A DNA stretch of 64,000 bases, from NCBI GenBank assembly GCA_029204225.1, contig CM055093.1, positions 45,368,338-45,432,337 on the forward strand. The letters run 5' to 3'. The stretch is from Diphasiastrum complanatum. Taxonomy: Eukaryota; Streptophyta; Lycopodiopsida; Lycopodiales; Lycopodiaceae. Positions within the stretch are counted from its first letter, which is position 1, and each line of letters begins with the position of its first letter. Below the pieces are notes generated by a model. It did no database searches and was not told the origin of the DNA. It worked only from the letters and a program-made list of their open reading frames with translations. The translations under genes and the position numbers were made by a program. This document shows positions 11,010-21,274 of this stretch, in pieces.

Positions 11010-11459
11010 GGGGAGAGTTATGGACTTGGCTCATTACATTCGCCACGTCCATTTACATTTACTTTACTTTATGCATAAGCAGGCCTTGGGCCCTTTTTTA
11101 TTCATTATTAACACTTAGACTATATGGTTGGCCTTGGGCCTTATTATTCATTATTTGAACATTTGGACATATTACTGGAGAGTGGGGGCCTTCTTGGAGG
11201 GCGCACTATTATTCTTCCCAGTTGGGCCCTTATCACTGGAAGATTCCTTTTAAGGCTTCCTCTAGGCTATAAGTAGGGAATCTGTGTCATTTGTCACTCA
11301 GCTGATGATATTGATCTCTCTCTTTAGTCTTCTTAATCTCTCTTTCCTACTTTCTAGGGTTAAGTCTTGCTTATGTGATGCTTTCGTAGCTTAGCTCTAA
11401 ATCAGTTGCTACGTGTAACTTAGTCCATTATATATTTCGCATATGCATTTCCTATGCAG
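11010..11459 (+). promoter_or_regulatory. LTR-like or promoter-like segment (U1, right part missing in U2/U3)
   Basis: The segment starts TGTCGGGGAGAG, a common start of plant Ty3/gypsy LTRs. It has two imperfect direct copies of GGCCTTGGGCC...TTATTCATTATT (~11082 and ~11126), then a TATA-like GGCTATAAGTAGGG near 11267 followed by a CT-rich leader. No PBS or polypurine tract was found next to it, so the LTR reading is tentative. Confidence 0.3.
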
Positions 11460-11845
11460 ATCATAGAACCCACGGTTCTCAGAACTGTGGGTCCTGGGAA
11501 CCGTGGGGTGAACCGTACCACGGTTCATGAACCGTGGTACGGTTCCTACAATTAATTAAATTTTTTTTTGGCAATTTCGCCTCAAAACCCCTCCCAATGG
11601 ATTTTTGGCCCTTGTTTCACAGTTTTTGGGGCATTGATTAATTAATTAATCAAATGCTATGGTCCTCCCCAAAAGGAATAATTAAACTCCCTAAATAATT
11701 TTGGTTTTTTTGGCCTTTTTTGGCATTTTTTGGGCTGTTTTGGGGGGTGGGAACTTTAAAAAAAAGTAATTAATTAATTAATCAATTATTGCACGGTTCA
11801 CCGTTAAAATCTTTGAGAACCGTGGTGAACCGTTCACGGTTTTCA
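11460..11845. mobile_element. MITE-like element with ACCGTG subterminal repeats and a perfect palindrome (U1)
   Basis: Both ends are dense in ACCGTGG/CCACGGT motifs: left at 11466-11548, right at 11793-11845. The middle is AT-rich, with a 20-bp palindrome of TTGATTAATT type at 11634-11653. It has no coding capacity. Clustered subterminal motifs are typical of non-autonomous DNA transposons, but the family is not recognised. U2 and U3 keep only the right ~40 bases. Confidence 0.45.
11510..11545. repeat. Perfect 36-bp palindrome
   Basis: Arms GAACCGTACCACGGTTCA and TGAACCGTGGTACGGTTC are exact reverse complements with no loop. A second imperfect hairpin with arms ACCCACGGTTCT/AGAACTGTGGGT lies at 11468-11492. 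Confidence 0.9.
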
Positions 11846-12170
11846 GATTATATGATGCAGATGTTTTAAATAGTTTCAAGTAATTTCCAAAAAAATCTCA
11901 TCTACTTCTATCTTGTAATTTCTTATAGCTCCTTATGTTTGACAAAAATAGAATCAAAGATGATACACAACAAAAGTCGTTTCAAGACAGTTGAGTCGTA
12001 TGTGATCTTGCAAAAATCTTAAAATGACATTGTAACTTTCCTGCTCTTAGATATTGAAAAAGATGAATTAAGGCTAGCTGTGAGCCAAAGGTAGAAAAGC
12101 TGCAGACAAGTGGAAACTAGCACGTAAACGACTGGCGCTTGTATAAAAAAATTTCTACTTTCTTTTGAAC

Positions 12171-12928
12171 TCATATCTTGATAGCTTGCTTTGCAAGATA
12201 ATCCGCACGAGAGTTTTGGGATCTCATAATTGTATGCACCGTACAGGATAAAAATTGACGCATTTCATTCTGCACTTGGTGATACAAAGGTATAAGATGT
12301 GCCAAGTTCACGTTCCAGCGTCGGTTAACCTGCCATTCAGCAAATCACAGTAAGGACGAATATTAATGTCATAGCTTGCGCAGAACCAGTTGGGCATTTA
12401 TATGTGATCTCAACACCGTGGAAGTTTTTGATTTAGCACACGGAGAAAGTTCCATTACTGTAACAGAAACTTTATATGCGGCGGAGCAGGATACGATGAT
12501 GTGAAAGATAGTGGATGCGTGAACAGCAAAAAACCTTCGTTGACGCATGATATCCCTGTTGAACCTAAACATGTAAACTTTATGAATGAATCCAGAAACT
12601 GATCGTTAAACAAAAGTAAAGAGGTTTTGAGTGAGTAAATACTCCAATATTATACCTGGTTGCAGACGAGTTGAGAATCTCCATAGCATCTGATGTGTTT
12701 CACCCCCGCACAGCGGGCATTGAAGAGTCCAGTGTAAAGCGCCATGTATTCTGCTTCATTAGTCGTCTGATAATCACTTATTTTTTTGTTCCCGCAACGT
12801 ACTTCCATTCCAGACTCAGATTGAAGACTCCAGCCAATACCACAGGGACTTGAATTTCCGCTTGAAGCTCCATCAAAGTAGAGTATCCAGGGTTGATCTC
12901 TTGTTCCAGGATGCAGTGAATATTCCAT
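12171..12928 (-). CDS. Two-exon RNase H type 1 domain protein, U1
   Basis: Exon A is 12656-12928 (91 codons from ATG) and exon B is 12171-12329 (52 codons plus TGA). They are separated by a 326-bp GT-AG intron (CAACCAG|GTATAATA...GAATGGCAG|GTTAACC). The joined product is about 143 residues, the usual size of one RNase HI domain. Catalytic acids are visible: D19 in LYFDGASSGN, E60 in NEAEYMAL, D84 in YGDSQLV and D134 in SRADYLAKQA. RNase H cleaves RNA in RNA:DNA hybrids. The frame is open upstream of the ATG to about 13043, so a further 5' exon or longer N-terminus is possible. It could be a host gene or a domain captured by a mobile element. There is no targeting signal I can defend. Confidence 0.75.
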
Positions 12929-13197
12929 TGCTGTAGCTAGAGTACTTCGATCGCTTGCTGCACCACAACGAAAACTATTGAGCTTCAGAACATATATTAC
13001 TCGTGAATATATATCATATACATCGCTGACGGGCGCCGACGGCCTTCAGGCTTCCGCCCACACCAAAAACCTTAAAATGATAAACTTTTTTTTGGCCCTT
13101 ATTACTTACAAATAGGATACATAGTATTCATAAAAAGGATAGATACGCTTGTGTTTTGTTTTATATTGTAAAATAATTTATTAGTTATAAATAGGTT

Positions 13198-14120
13198 TTT
13201 ACACAACTTCCCTCCTTGCCATTACCTTCAATGACTTGAAGTTGAGGTGTCTCATCCTCTTGTGCCATACCTCTTGCATTGACAATTGTGCTCCTTTGCC
13301 ATACATTTAACTTGGTTAGCAACAACACAAGCATCAAGTTTGAACAATTTACCTTGCCTCTTCCCTTTTGCAATCATTTCATCCTCCTTGATCAAACAAG
13401 CATCATGGCAACAAACTCCACCTTGAATCCCTTGTCAAGAATTTGACTAACACTAAGAAGGTTCTTAGTAATAGATGGAATGAACAAAACATCCTTCAAA
13501 TGAACATTTCTATTTGGAGAGAGAGACATGAGAATTGTGCCAATCCTTTTGATTGCACACTCACCATCATTGGCTGTGTAGATCACTCTCTTGTCAACTT
13601 CATATGCCAACAAAGATGTAAAATACTCTTCGTGAAAGGTCATGTGTGAGCTTGTCACTATCAATCCACCAAGAATCAATATCCTAATCATTAGCAACCA
13701 AACATGAAGACATCACAAAAGCATCATCATTTGAGTTTTGATCACCAACACCATCTTCATCAAGAGTTAGACTTTCTTGCTTATCACCTTGATCTCTCCC
13801 TTTCTTGAAGCACTCACTAGCAAAATGTCCTTTGACTCCACAATAGAAACATTTTAGCTTAGATCTATCTTTCTTCTTGCCAACAACAGTAGAAGCCTCA
13901 CCTTGATCTTTCCCTTTAGACCACTTGTCTTGACCTTTGTCCTTGAACTTGCAAGCCCTTTAAGAACATAGCCTCGTCTTTAACTTGAGAAATGGAAGTA
14001 GATCCTCCTCTTGATAGAACCCTAAACTCCTCATTCACCAAGATCTCCTGCAAATCCACTATACTTGGCAACGTCTTTTGAATAGCAAAACTTTGAACAA
14101 GATTAGCATGATCATCCAAC
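13198..14120 (-). pseudogene. C2-family copia gag/protease/preintegrase fragment (fragment A, U1)
   Basis: Reading right to left: gag end (LVQSFAIQKTLPSIVDLQEI), CCHC knuckle CFYCGVKGHFASEC (~13815-13860), protease WWIDS (~13660), KDVLFIPSITKNLLSVSQIL, GKLFKLDACV and a VWHKRM.HLNFKSL preintegrase motif. The fragment matches C2 (18868-21174) in sequence style. It is cut at both ends and interrupts the DUF7869-like gene at 14120. No LTR or target duplication is visible. Frames are broken in several places. Confidence 0.8.
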
Positions 14121-14872
14121 ATTTCAATGCCTTAGAGATTACACTAAAAACTTCATCGATGTTTTCATGCGTGTGTCCAACCATCAAAAACCCCATTTCA
14201 ATAGTTTGAAATATGTGATGTCCCACCAACATAGAACAAAGACCAAAGATGAACATATTTTTATTTTTCCTCCAATAGTTGTCAACCTGAATACGTAAGA
14301 TGAGAGGGAGATTGTTGTGTGCGAGTTGCACCTTTCGTAATGCTCGCATAATGGATGTGACAACCTGATTGTTGTCATGCAGATGCAAGGTGTCTATCCA
14401 CACATCGCAGAGCAATTTGAATATGTAAACCAACACTCCACGAACATGTGTTTTCAAAAAATGGTTACCCTCCAATCTTGGAGGAGTCTTATTGAAATGG
14501 GGTAATGTTGTTGTATTTCTCTTCTCGAGTCGAAAACACAAAACTTAGTGGCGATTTCTCATTACAATATGGCGATCTCACACCTTAATATCAGTAGAAG
14601 TTTCGATCACATTTTTTAGCTCATCACAAATCTTGCATTTGGACATTCTTTCATTTGTTGGAGTCTTGACATGTCAGAACTCGTGTCTCCACAACCGATA
14701 CAATGTATTTCTAGAGATTGTGGACATGCTGGTTTCTTAAAGTTCTTTGTTGATGGAATTGAAGACATCACCTTTACGCGTGCCAAGAGGGACATGATGT
14801 TCACAATGAGCTACTCCATCTTTTGATTTATGTTGAGGATGCGGCTGGGGCAGAGCATGCTTTTCCAAAATC
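14121..14872 (-). pseudogene. DUF7869-like gene, decayed, U1
   Basis: The C-terminal frame (14121-14541) shows the family pattern: LPHFNKTPP, KTHVRGVL, LHLHDNNQVV, LRIQVDNYWRKNKN and the signature VGHTHENIDEVFSVISKAL. DUF7869 proteins usually read DN..RENKN and HTHEDIDQ.FS. Upstream in shifted frames are KTPTNERMSKCKICDELKN and a REILEKHALPQPH-like N-terminal piece. Stops at the EF/HV, KEL and KV positions and an ~85-bp deletion near 14519 break it. The 3' end is replaced by copia fragment A. The function of the family is not established. It lies immediately downstream of the Ulp1-like gene on the same strand. Confidence 0.65.
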
Positions 14873-15705
14873 TCACGCATAATAGCTAGTCCACATCTTG
14901 AATGTGTGTGATGTCACCTGCGACATCTTTATGCTTGTAGGGCCTTGCAGAGAATAGTAGGATTTGCAACATTTCGTGTCGGAACTGATGAATAGCATTT
15001 GTTGATACTTAGAACATTGGAACTGCAATTTAGAACATCGAGTGTATGTATTAGCCGATGTCAAAAAATATATAATTACACAAAATTAACATAATATCAT
15101 CAGGATACTGGAAGTTGAGAATTTACCTCACGTATATTAGCATTTGGAGTTTGCAGCATATACCAATCCAAGAATGATTGAACATTCCAAATGGAAAACC
15201 ATCCGCAGTTGAAAGCATCGCCTTGTTGCAAAGACTGAAAGATTACAGCAAAAAATTGTTAAATTATAATTCAATATAATTTTAAACTCTATGCTATCAT
15301 GTAAATAAAAAACGTGAAAAAATCCTTTTACCTTTGCATCAACAATCTCCATGTTGGTATTTACAATCAGCCCATCTGGCCTGGGCAATAGCTCCACCAT
15401 CCTCTTGTACATAGAGTTAACAATGGAATGGGTGGCATTCAAGAAATTCATTTTTATGCACACAGGTGTGCCGCTTCTAGTAGAATCCACTTTTAAAGAT
15501 ATTGCGTGCACGCTCCAATGTTTGCTACCACAAGCAATTAATGACTAGAATCTATAAGAGTTTCTAAAAGACAAATCTCACAGAAAGAAATGATCTTACT
15601 TTGCACAGTATGGATTGATGAATATTGATGTTTCCTTGCTTGTGTTCCTAAAGAGCCTTCTGGCTTTCCTCTCTTTATGCAACAGATGCCCACAACACAA
15701 ATCTC
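14873..15705 (-). CDS. Ulp1-like C48 cysteine peptidase gene, four exons, U1
   Basis: Exons on the minus strand: 15600-15705, 15332-15524, 15127-15234, 14873-15022. Introns are 75, 97 and 104 bp, all GT-AG (AAA|GTAAGA, AAG|GTAAAA, GAG|GTAAAT; CTTTCAG and AAATTGCAG acceptors). Exons 2-4 join in phase. Ulp1-type landmarks in order: FINPYCAN|KHWSVHAI (catalytic His in HW), MNFLNATHS (Asn where the family often has Asp), then SLQQGDAFNCGWFSIW (oxyanion Gln and nucleophile Cys-Gly), and a C-terminal KYQQMLF. C48 peptidases remove SUMO-type modifiers, and some are carried by plant transposons. Exon 1 is 13 bp shorter than in U3, which shifts its phase. An acidic possible upstream exon lies at 15807-16046. 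Activity is doubtful. Confidence 0.65.
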
Positions 15706-15806
15706 CTAGATGATTGTATATGTGTATTTATTTACATAATATACACAACCGGCTTCAACAACTATATCTGAGAATGGGAGGTCTTCTCTTTTAGCTCTTT
15801 ACAATG

Positions 15807-16046
15807 CTAGTCTTTGATATGCATTTTAAAATTAATATCATCTATACAAAACAAAAACTCTCCTCCGAGATCGTCTATTGTTTTGGCTATATACATATCA
15901 AAATCAATGTATCTTTCAAAATCAAAGAATGTGTCCTTTGGATCATTGGGGAGTCTGATATGCAACTCTTTGTCAGTTGCATCAATATCAAATACAATCT
16001 TGTCCACCACTGTAGTTAGATCTTTCGCATGTTGAGGGTAGCTCAC
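15807..16046 (-). CDS. Acidic conserved ORF, possible 5' exon of the Ulp1-like gene (U1; U2 36347-36586; U3 56221-56424)
   Basis: The U1 and U2 readings are identical. U3 has scattered substitutions but keeps the frame (KELHI.LPND.KDTFFD.ERY, DDLGGEFLFCIDDINFKMHIKD). Maintenance of an open frame between diverged copies suggests former coding use. I could not find a clear 5' splice site before its stop, so linkage to the Ulp1 exons is unproven. Confidence 0.4.
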   Translation of the reverse strand: MSYPQHAKDLTTVVDKIVFDIDATDKELHIRLPNDPKDTFFDFERYIDFDMYIAKTIDDLGGEFLFCIDDINFKMHIKD

Positions 16047-16440
16047 ATCATCAAAGAGACACGATCAGAAATTTACGATTATACCTAGACCTAGATTCAG
16101 ATGAGTGTCAAGACTTGTGTGATGACGAGAATGACGTGAATGATGAGAATGATCTATGTTTATTAATACTTAAATTCACTTGCACTCATTTTTTTTATAT
16201 TCGTCGCAATACTTTTTATGTATACTTTTATAGATAGAGTTGAATATGATACTTATAATACCGGAACCTTGCGGTTATGTCCTATTTCAGAATGTCACCA
16301 CATATTCCCTCCCTGCGGTGTGTATGTTTTTCCATGCAAGTTGGAAAGATTACAACCTCGCCTTTAACGAGAGAAAAGTAAGGGCTATACACCTTCCTAG
16401 GATTGGGAATTTTAATTATCTACATTTCACCTTTGCATAT
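16047..16440. other. Unassigned stretch before the microsatellite block (U1; U2 36587-36980)
   Basis: A 73-codon plus-strand ORF (16240-16461) is identical in U1 and U2, but it ends inside the CT repeat and matches nothing I recognise. It would lie upstream of the minus-strand Ulp1-like gene, so promoter sequence is possible but not demonstrable. Confidence 0.3.
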
Positions 16441-16664
16441 TACTCTCTCTCTCTCTCTTAAATTACAAATCTAACATACATTAATTATCATTAAACTCTC
16501 ACTCATCCATATTGCACACAAGGGTGTTGACAAATTTTTAGGGCACACATGGCCCAATGAAATGTAGGATTGACTTTCCGCCCTGCACGTCCAAACAACG
16601 TTTGCATGGCTGCCACGTGGCACATTCAAAGTGGTTCGTGTTGGGATTTTTGCCCTGCATGTCC

Positions 16665-16728
<64 letters not shown>

Positions 16729-16828
16729 TACAAATCAAACATACAATTACCATCAAACACTATCTAGTCATCTACTACTCTAAATCTTAATCAAAACACA
16801 CTCACACACACACACACACATACACACT

Positions 16829-16905
<77 letters not shown>

Positions 16906-16993
16906 TAAATCTAGTAAAAATTTTTTATCAAACACTATTTATTTATCTCTTAAATACCCTAAACTAATGCATAATACAAAACACACACACACA

Positions 16994-17033
<40 letters not shown>

Positions 17034-17345
17034 TTAAATTCAAAATGCAAAACACAACACATACACAGTTCCCCCCCCCCTCTCTCTCTTTCTCTCTCAT
17101 CTTAAATTTTAAATCAATGCAAAATGTTAAACACACACACACACACACACACACACAATCTATTCATCTACTACCCTAAATCTTAATCAAATCACTCTCT
17201 CTCTCTCTCTCTCTCATTATAAATCTAATATAATTTTTCTATCAAACACCATTTATTTATTTATCACTCTTAAATACCCTAAACTAATGCATAATGCAAA
17301 ACACTCTTTCTCTCTCTTTTCTCTCTCTTTCACACACACACATTA
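16441..17345. repeat. Compound (CT)n/(CA)n microsatellite cluster, U1
   Basis: At least five long CT tracts alternate with CA tracts. They are linked by related spacers of the type CATTATAAATCTA...ATCAAACACTATTTATTTAT...CCCTAAACTAATGCATAATGCAAAACAC. The spacers repeat, so the block is a degenerate tandem array of a few-hundred-base unit. SLSLSL and RERERE ORFs across it are artefacts of the repeat. Confidence 0.9.
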
Positions 17346-17598
17346 TAAATTTAACAATCTATTACTACCCAACACTATCTATATCTATTTGTCTATTAAC
17401 CTAAATTGTAGATCAATGCAAAATTCAAAACATACACACATCCTCTCAAACACACAAATACACTATCTTAAATAATACTAACAATCTATTATAAACACTA
17501 TCAAAAATCAATATACTATAAACACTATCACAATCTTGACGGTCAAAGAGCCCCTGTCACACCAATGGTTGTTAAGGGTTAGAGGTGGACCATAGTTG

Positions 17599-18243
17599 TG
17601 AAAGATTCAACTAGTTTCATCACATTTTGCAATATTTTCATATTTGGCATATTGAGGCCAAAACTTGTTTTAGACTTAGAGGTTGACTTTTCAAAGTTCA
17701 TTAGTCTAAATTTCAATTGAATAAACACTTTTTGAAAGTGTGGGAAAGTTAGAATGCGAATTTGAGTAGATTCAATTTGAATAGTTGGGTACATTGAATC
17801 TGGACCCAAAACTAGTAGGGTTAGCATTTTGGTGGGAAAGCCAAGTCGCTAAATAGGGTTTGGACCTGTTATAAAAGGATGTAACTCGTGGAGAGAGAAA
17901 TCTTCTCTCTTCGCTATCTCATTTCATGCTTATACATGGTTCTCTTGGGTTCTACTATCCATTGGTGCACTATCTTGGTGATTGCTTGCAATTCTAAGTG
18001 TAGAATGATCTATATTTGTTATTTTTGGATCCACACCTGTCAAATACAATAGCTTGCTGGTTTTGTATGGACAGCAATAGTACATAATCATTTCATTTAA
18101 GTTTGATCAAGTTCTATTGGTGTTTGCATCTCGATTTGTGTGTAGATGCTAATTTTTCTACATTGGTGAGATTGGTAGTGTATTTCTCTTTCTAACCAAA
18201 GATCATTCAAGTAGATTGGATCTTAAGGATCTGAAATCTTTCA
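17599..18243 (+). repeat. 5' LTR of C2 (U1), 645 bp
   Basis: Ends are TGAAAGATT...AATCTTTCA, a 9-bp perfect inverted repeat, followed by CC and the PBS. GGACCTGTTATAAAAGGATG (17863-17882) supplies a TATA box, with a CT-rich leader after it. Confidence 0.75.
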
Positions 18244-18245
18244 CC

Positions 18246-18257
18246 TGGTATCAGAAC
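18246..18257 (+). other. C2 primer-binding site (U1)
   Basis: TGGTATCAGAAC, two bases after the LTR end. It pairs with initiator tRNA-Met in plant copia elements. The U2 equivalent (38839-38850) has TAG in place of TGG. Confidence 0.8.
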
Positions 18258-18867
18258 TTGTGTTTCAGGTTATGAAGGAGAAAATAAGATCTATCAATGA
18301 TTTGGTGAAGATGTAAAATCTAGAGCATGCTAGAGAGGATTCTACACCAAAATCGGATTTTTTGCTTTTGTAGATTGGATCTTTTGTAGACCAAAACACT
18401 AAATAGGTCAATATAGTTGTGCAACTCCGATTTTTGAATTCACATACTAGATTTGGCCGACTTTTGGATCATTGGATCAGCCTAAGTGGTGGCTTATGGA
18501 TTGCATATCAATTTTTCAGCATTTGCATGTAGATTTGGAATAGTCAATTTTTTGTGATTTTGTCAAAACCCTAATTTTGAATGGATCTCTAGATAGTGAG
18601 GTTCCTGGACTTCATTTGAGTGTGTTTCAATCCTAGTAAGTGGCAAATGTCATTAGATTGAGGATAGTTCATAGGTTGATCAAGATTCCATGATTCTATG
18701 TGTTGATTTGCTTGGATAAGTGCTAGAAGAGAATTTGTGAGATAGTTTCAAATCTTGGTGATTTTTTTTTAAATCATTTGTTGTTGTTCAAATGAGTGCT
18801 TTTGTGCATTGAAGCAGGTTGAAAGAGAAGATCAAGACATTGCTACAAAGAAACCTCAATTGGAGTC

Positions 18868-21274
18868 ATGTTGGAAGCCAATGATAGGCTTACCTCAAGT
18901 AACTATTCATTATGGAGGGAGTCACTTCTTAAGATGAATGATGTTTTGGATATTGTTGTAGGTTTGGAGGAGAGACCAGCAACACAACAATATCAAGTGA
19001 GGTATGACAAGAGGGCCAAGAAGGCTCTACACATGATAAAGATGAATGTTACCAATGAACTTCTCAAGGAAGTTGGTAAGTGCACATCATCTTTGGAAGC
19101 TTGGAATTCATTGAAGAAGCTTTATGAATCCAAGTCTACTTCTAGAGTGTTGACTCTAAGAAGGCAAATATTTTCTTGTTTGAAAAAGAATGAAGAAAGT
19201 CCAAGTACTTTTGTTTTGAGAATGAAAGCATTGAATGATGAGTTAGCTTGCATAGATGAAAGCATTAAGGAAGGAGAGCTTATTCAAGTAATTCTTAGTG
19301 GCTTGTCGGATGCTCATGCTAACATTGTTCAAAGTATTTCTATTCAAAAGACTTGGCCAAGTTTGATGGATCTTCAAGAGACCTTGATCAATGAGGAATA
19401 TAGGCTTCAAGCAAGAGGTGGATCTACATCGACACTTCAAGATGATTCTATGTTCACAAAGGGCAAATTCAAGGGCAAAACCAAAAGTAAGTGGGCTAAA
19501 GGGCAAGATCAAGTGGATGCTTCTTCAAGTGGCAAAAAGAAGGATAGATCAAAGCTCAAGTGCTTCTATTGTGGCATCAGAGGACATTTTGCAAGTGAGT
19601 GCTACAAGAAGATGAGAGATCAAGGGGACAAACAACGTAATCTTACTCTTGATGAGGATGGTTTTGATGTTCAAGATGCAAATGATGATGCTTTTGTGAT
19701 GTTTGCATGTATGCTTGCTAATTATGGTGATCTAGATCCTTGGTGGATTGATAGTGGAGCAAGTTCACACATGACCTTTCACATAGAGTACTTCACTTCT
19801 TTGTTGGCATATGGAGATGACAAGAGGGTGATCTACATGGCCAATGATGGTGAGTGTGCAATCAAAGGGATTGGCACAATTTTTATTTCTCTCTCTACAC
19901 ATAGGATTGTTCATTTGGAGGATGTCTTGTTTATTCCATCTATTACCAAGAATTTGCTTAGTGCGAGTCAAATGCTAAGTAAGGGCCTCAAGGTGGAGTT
20001 TGATGGAGATGCTTGTTTGATCAAAAGGAAGGATGTCTTGATTGGAAAAGATAAAAGTCAAGGGAAGTTGTTCAAACTTGATGCTTGTGTTATTGCTAAC
20101 CAAGTTGGATGTGTTGCAAGGGAGCAAATTTCTATTCAAGAGGTTTGGCACAAAAGGATGGGACATCTCAACTTCAAGTCATTGGAGGTAATGGCAAGGA
20201 AGAAGGTTGTGATTGGTCTTCCAAGTTTCTTAAGTAATGTCAAGCATGTTTGTGAGTCTTGTGTTGTGTCTAAGTCACATAGACTACCTTATACTAGATC
20301 TATTTCTAGATCTACAAAGCCTTTTCAACTTGTACATTCGGATATTCATGGATTTACTACAATTAGCAATAGTGGAGATAAGATGTATGTAACATTCATT
20401 GATGATTTTAGTAGATTTTGTTGGATCTATTTACTAAAGAGCAAGGATGAAGTGTATGATGTCTTTGTCAAGTTCAAGAATGCAAGGGGAAACCAATATT
20501 TCACAAATATCAAGTGCTTGAGAGGTGACAATGGTGGTGACTACATATCTAACAAGTTCAAGGCCATTTGTGATGAGCATGGGATCAAGAGGGACTATAC
20601 AACATCAAGGACCCCACAACAAAATGGAGTGGCTGAAAGGAAGAATAGGACTTTATGTGAAAGTGCTAAAGCTATGAGGTTAAGTGCTAATCTTGACAAA
20701 CCATTTTGGGATCAAGCTTTGTTGTGTGCCAATTTCTTGTGCAATAGGTGGCTGAGTGCTATTTTGGATGGAAGGACATCTTTTGAGATGCTATTCAAGA
20801 GGAGGACGAGTGTCAACTTTCTAAGAACCTTTGGATGCACATGCTATGTCAACATTACTCTTGATGATAGAACCAAGGAGGATCCATCTTCAAGAAGAGG
20901 TATTTTTGTTGGATATAGTGAGGTGATTAAAGCCTATAAGGTTTACATTCCTTCTACTAACAAAGTGATTGTTGGTAGAGATGTCATTTTTTATGAGGAG
21001 AACATTTCAAAGGTGTCTTCAAACATGATTGATGGTAGAGTGGATGGATCTAACATTCTTGATGTTGATGAGAAGGATCTTACTTTGGATGGTGGTGATG
21101 ATGGACCTTTCATCAAGTCAAAAGCCAAGGAGAACATCAAGAGAAAGACAAGTACCTTCAAGGCTCACATATGATCAAAAGGGTAAGCAAGTAGCTTTTG
21201 GAAATAATGTTGCTTTCCTAACCTCTCTGGATGAGCCTACAAGTGTAGATCAAGCAAGGAAAGAAGAGGAGTGA
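18868..21274 (+). pseudogene. C2 gag-protease-integrase polyprotein, U1
   Basis: An open frame of 768 codons. Domains: gag N-terminus (LEANDRLTSSNYSLWRESLL, 1-45), UBN2 gag (~50-190), CCHC knuckle CFYCGIRGHFASEC (~231-244), aspartic protease WWIDSGASSHMTF (~292-304), preintegrase EVWHKRMGHLNFKS with CESC (~424-465), and integrase core with HSD, RGDNGGD and PQQNGVAERKN carrying the DDE residues. One extra T in GGACCTTT (~21108) shifts the frame relative to U2 and replaces the last stretch. A TGA then stands where Trp is expected in EEE(W)IQAMDLEYRSL. Retrotransposon protein, not a host gene. Confidence 0.9.

Noticed and set aside
11097-11806. U1-only 0.7 kb considered as a transposon insertion
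   Set aside because: No target duplication is seen at its edges and the right part of the MITE-like sequence remains in U2 and U3, so deletion in their ancestor fits better.
12369-12572. 67-codon minus-strand ORF identical in three units
   Set aside because: It lies inside the intron of the RNase H gene and shows no domain. Identity is explained by the recent duplication.
14059-14541. 160-codon ORF taken as one protein
   Set aside because: Its last ~20 codons come from the abutting copia fragment and its first codons follow a deletion, so it is a fusion of a DUF7869-like remnant with other sequence.
16240-16461. 73-codon ORF identical in U1 and U2 as a small gene
   Set aside because: It ends inside the CT repeat, has no recognisable motif, and identity is expected from the recent duplication. 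Kept only as a note.
16538-17827. ORFs rich in Ser-Leu, His-Thr or Arg-Glu across the microsatellite block
   Set aside because: They are translations of (CT)n and (CA)n runs and change length with the repeats between U1 and U2.
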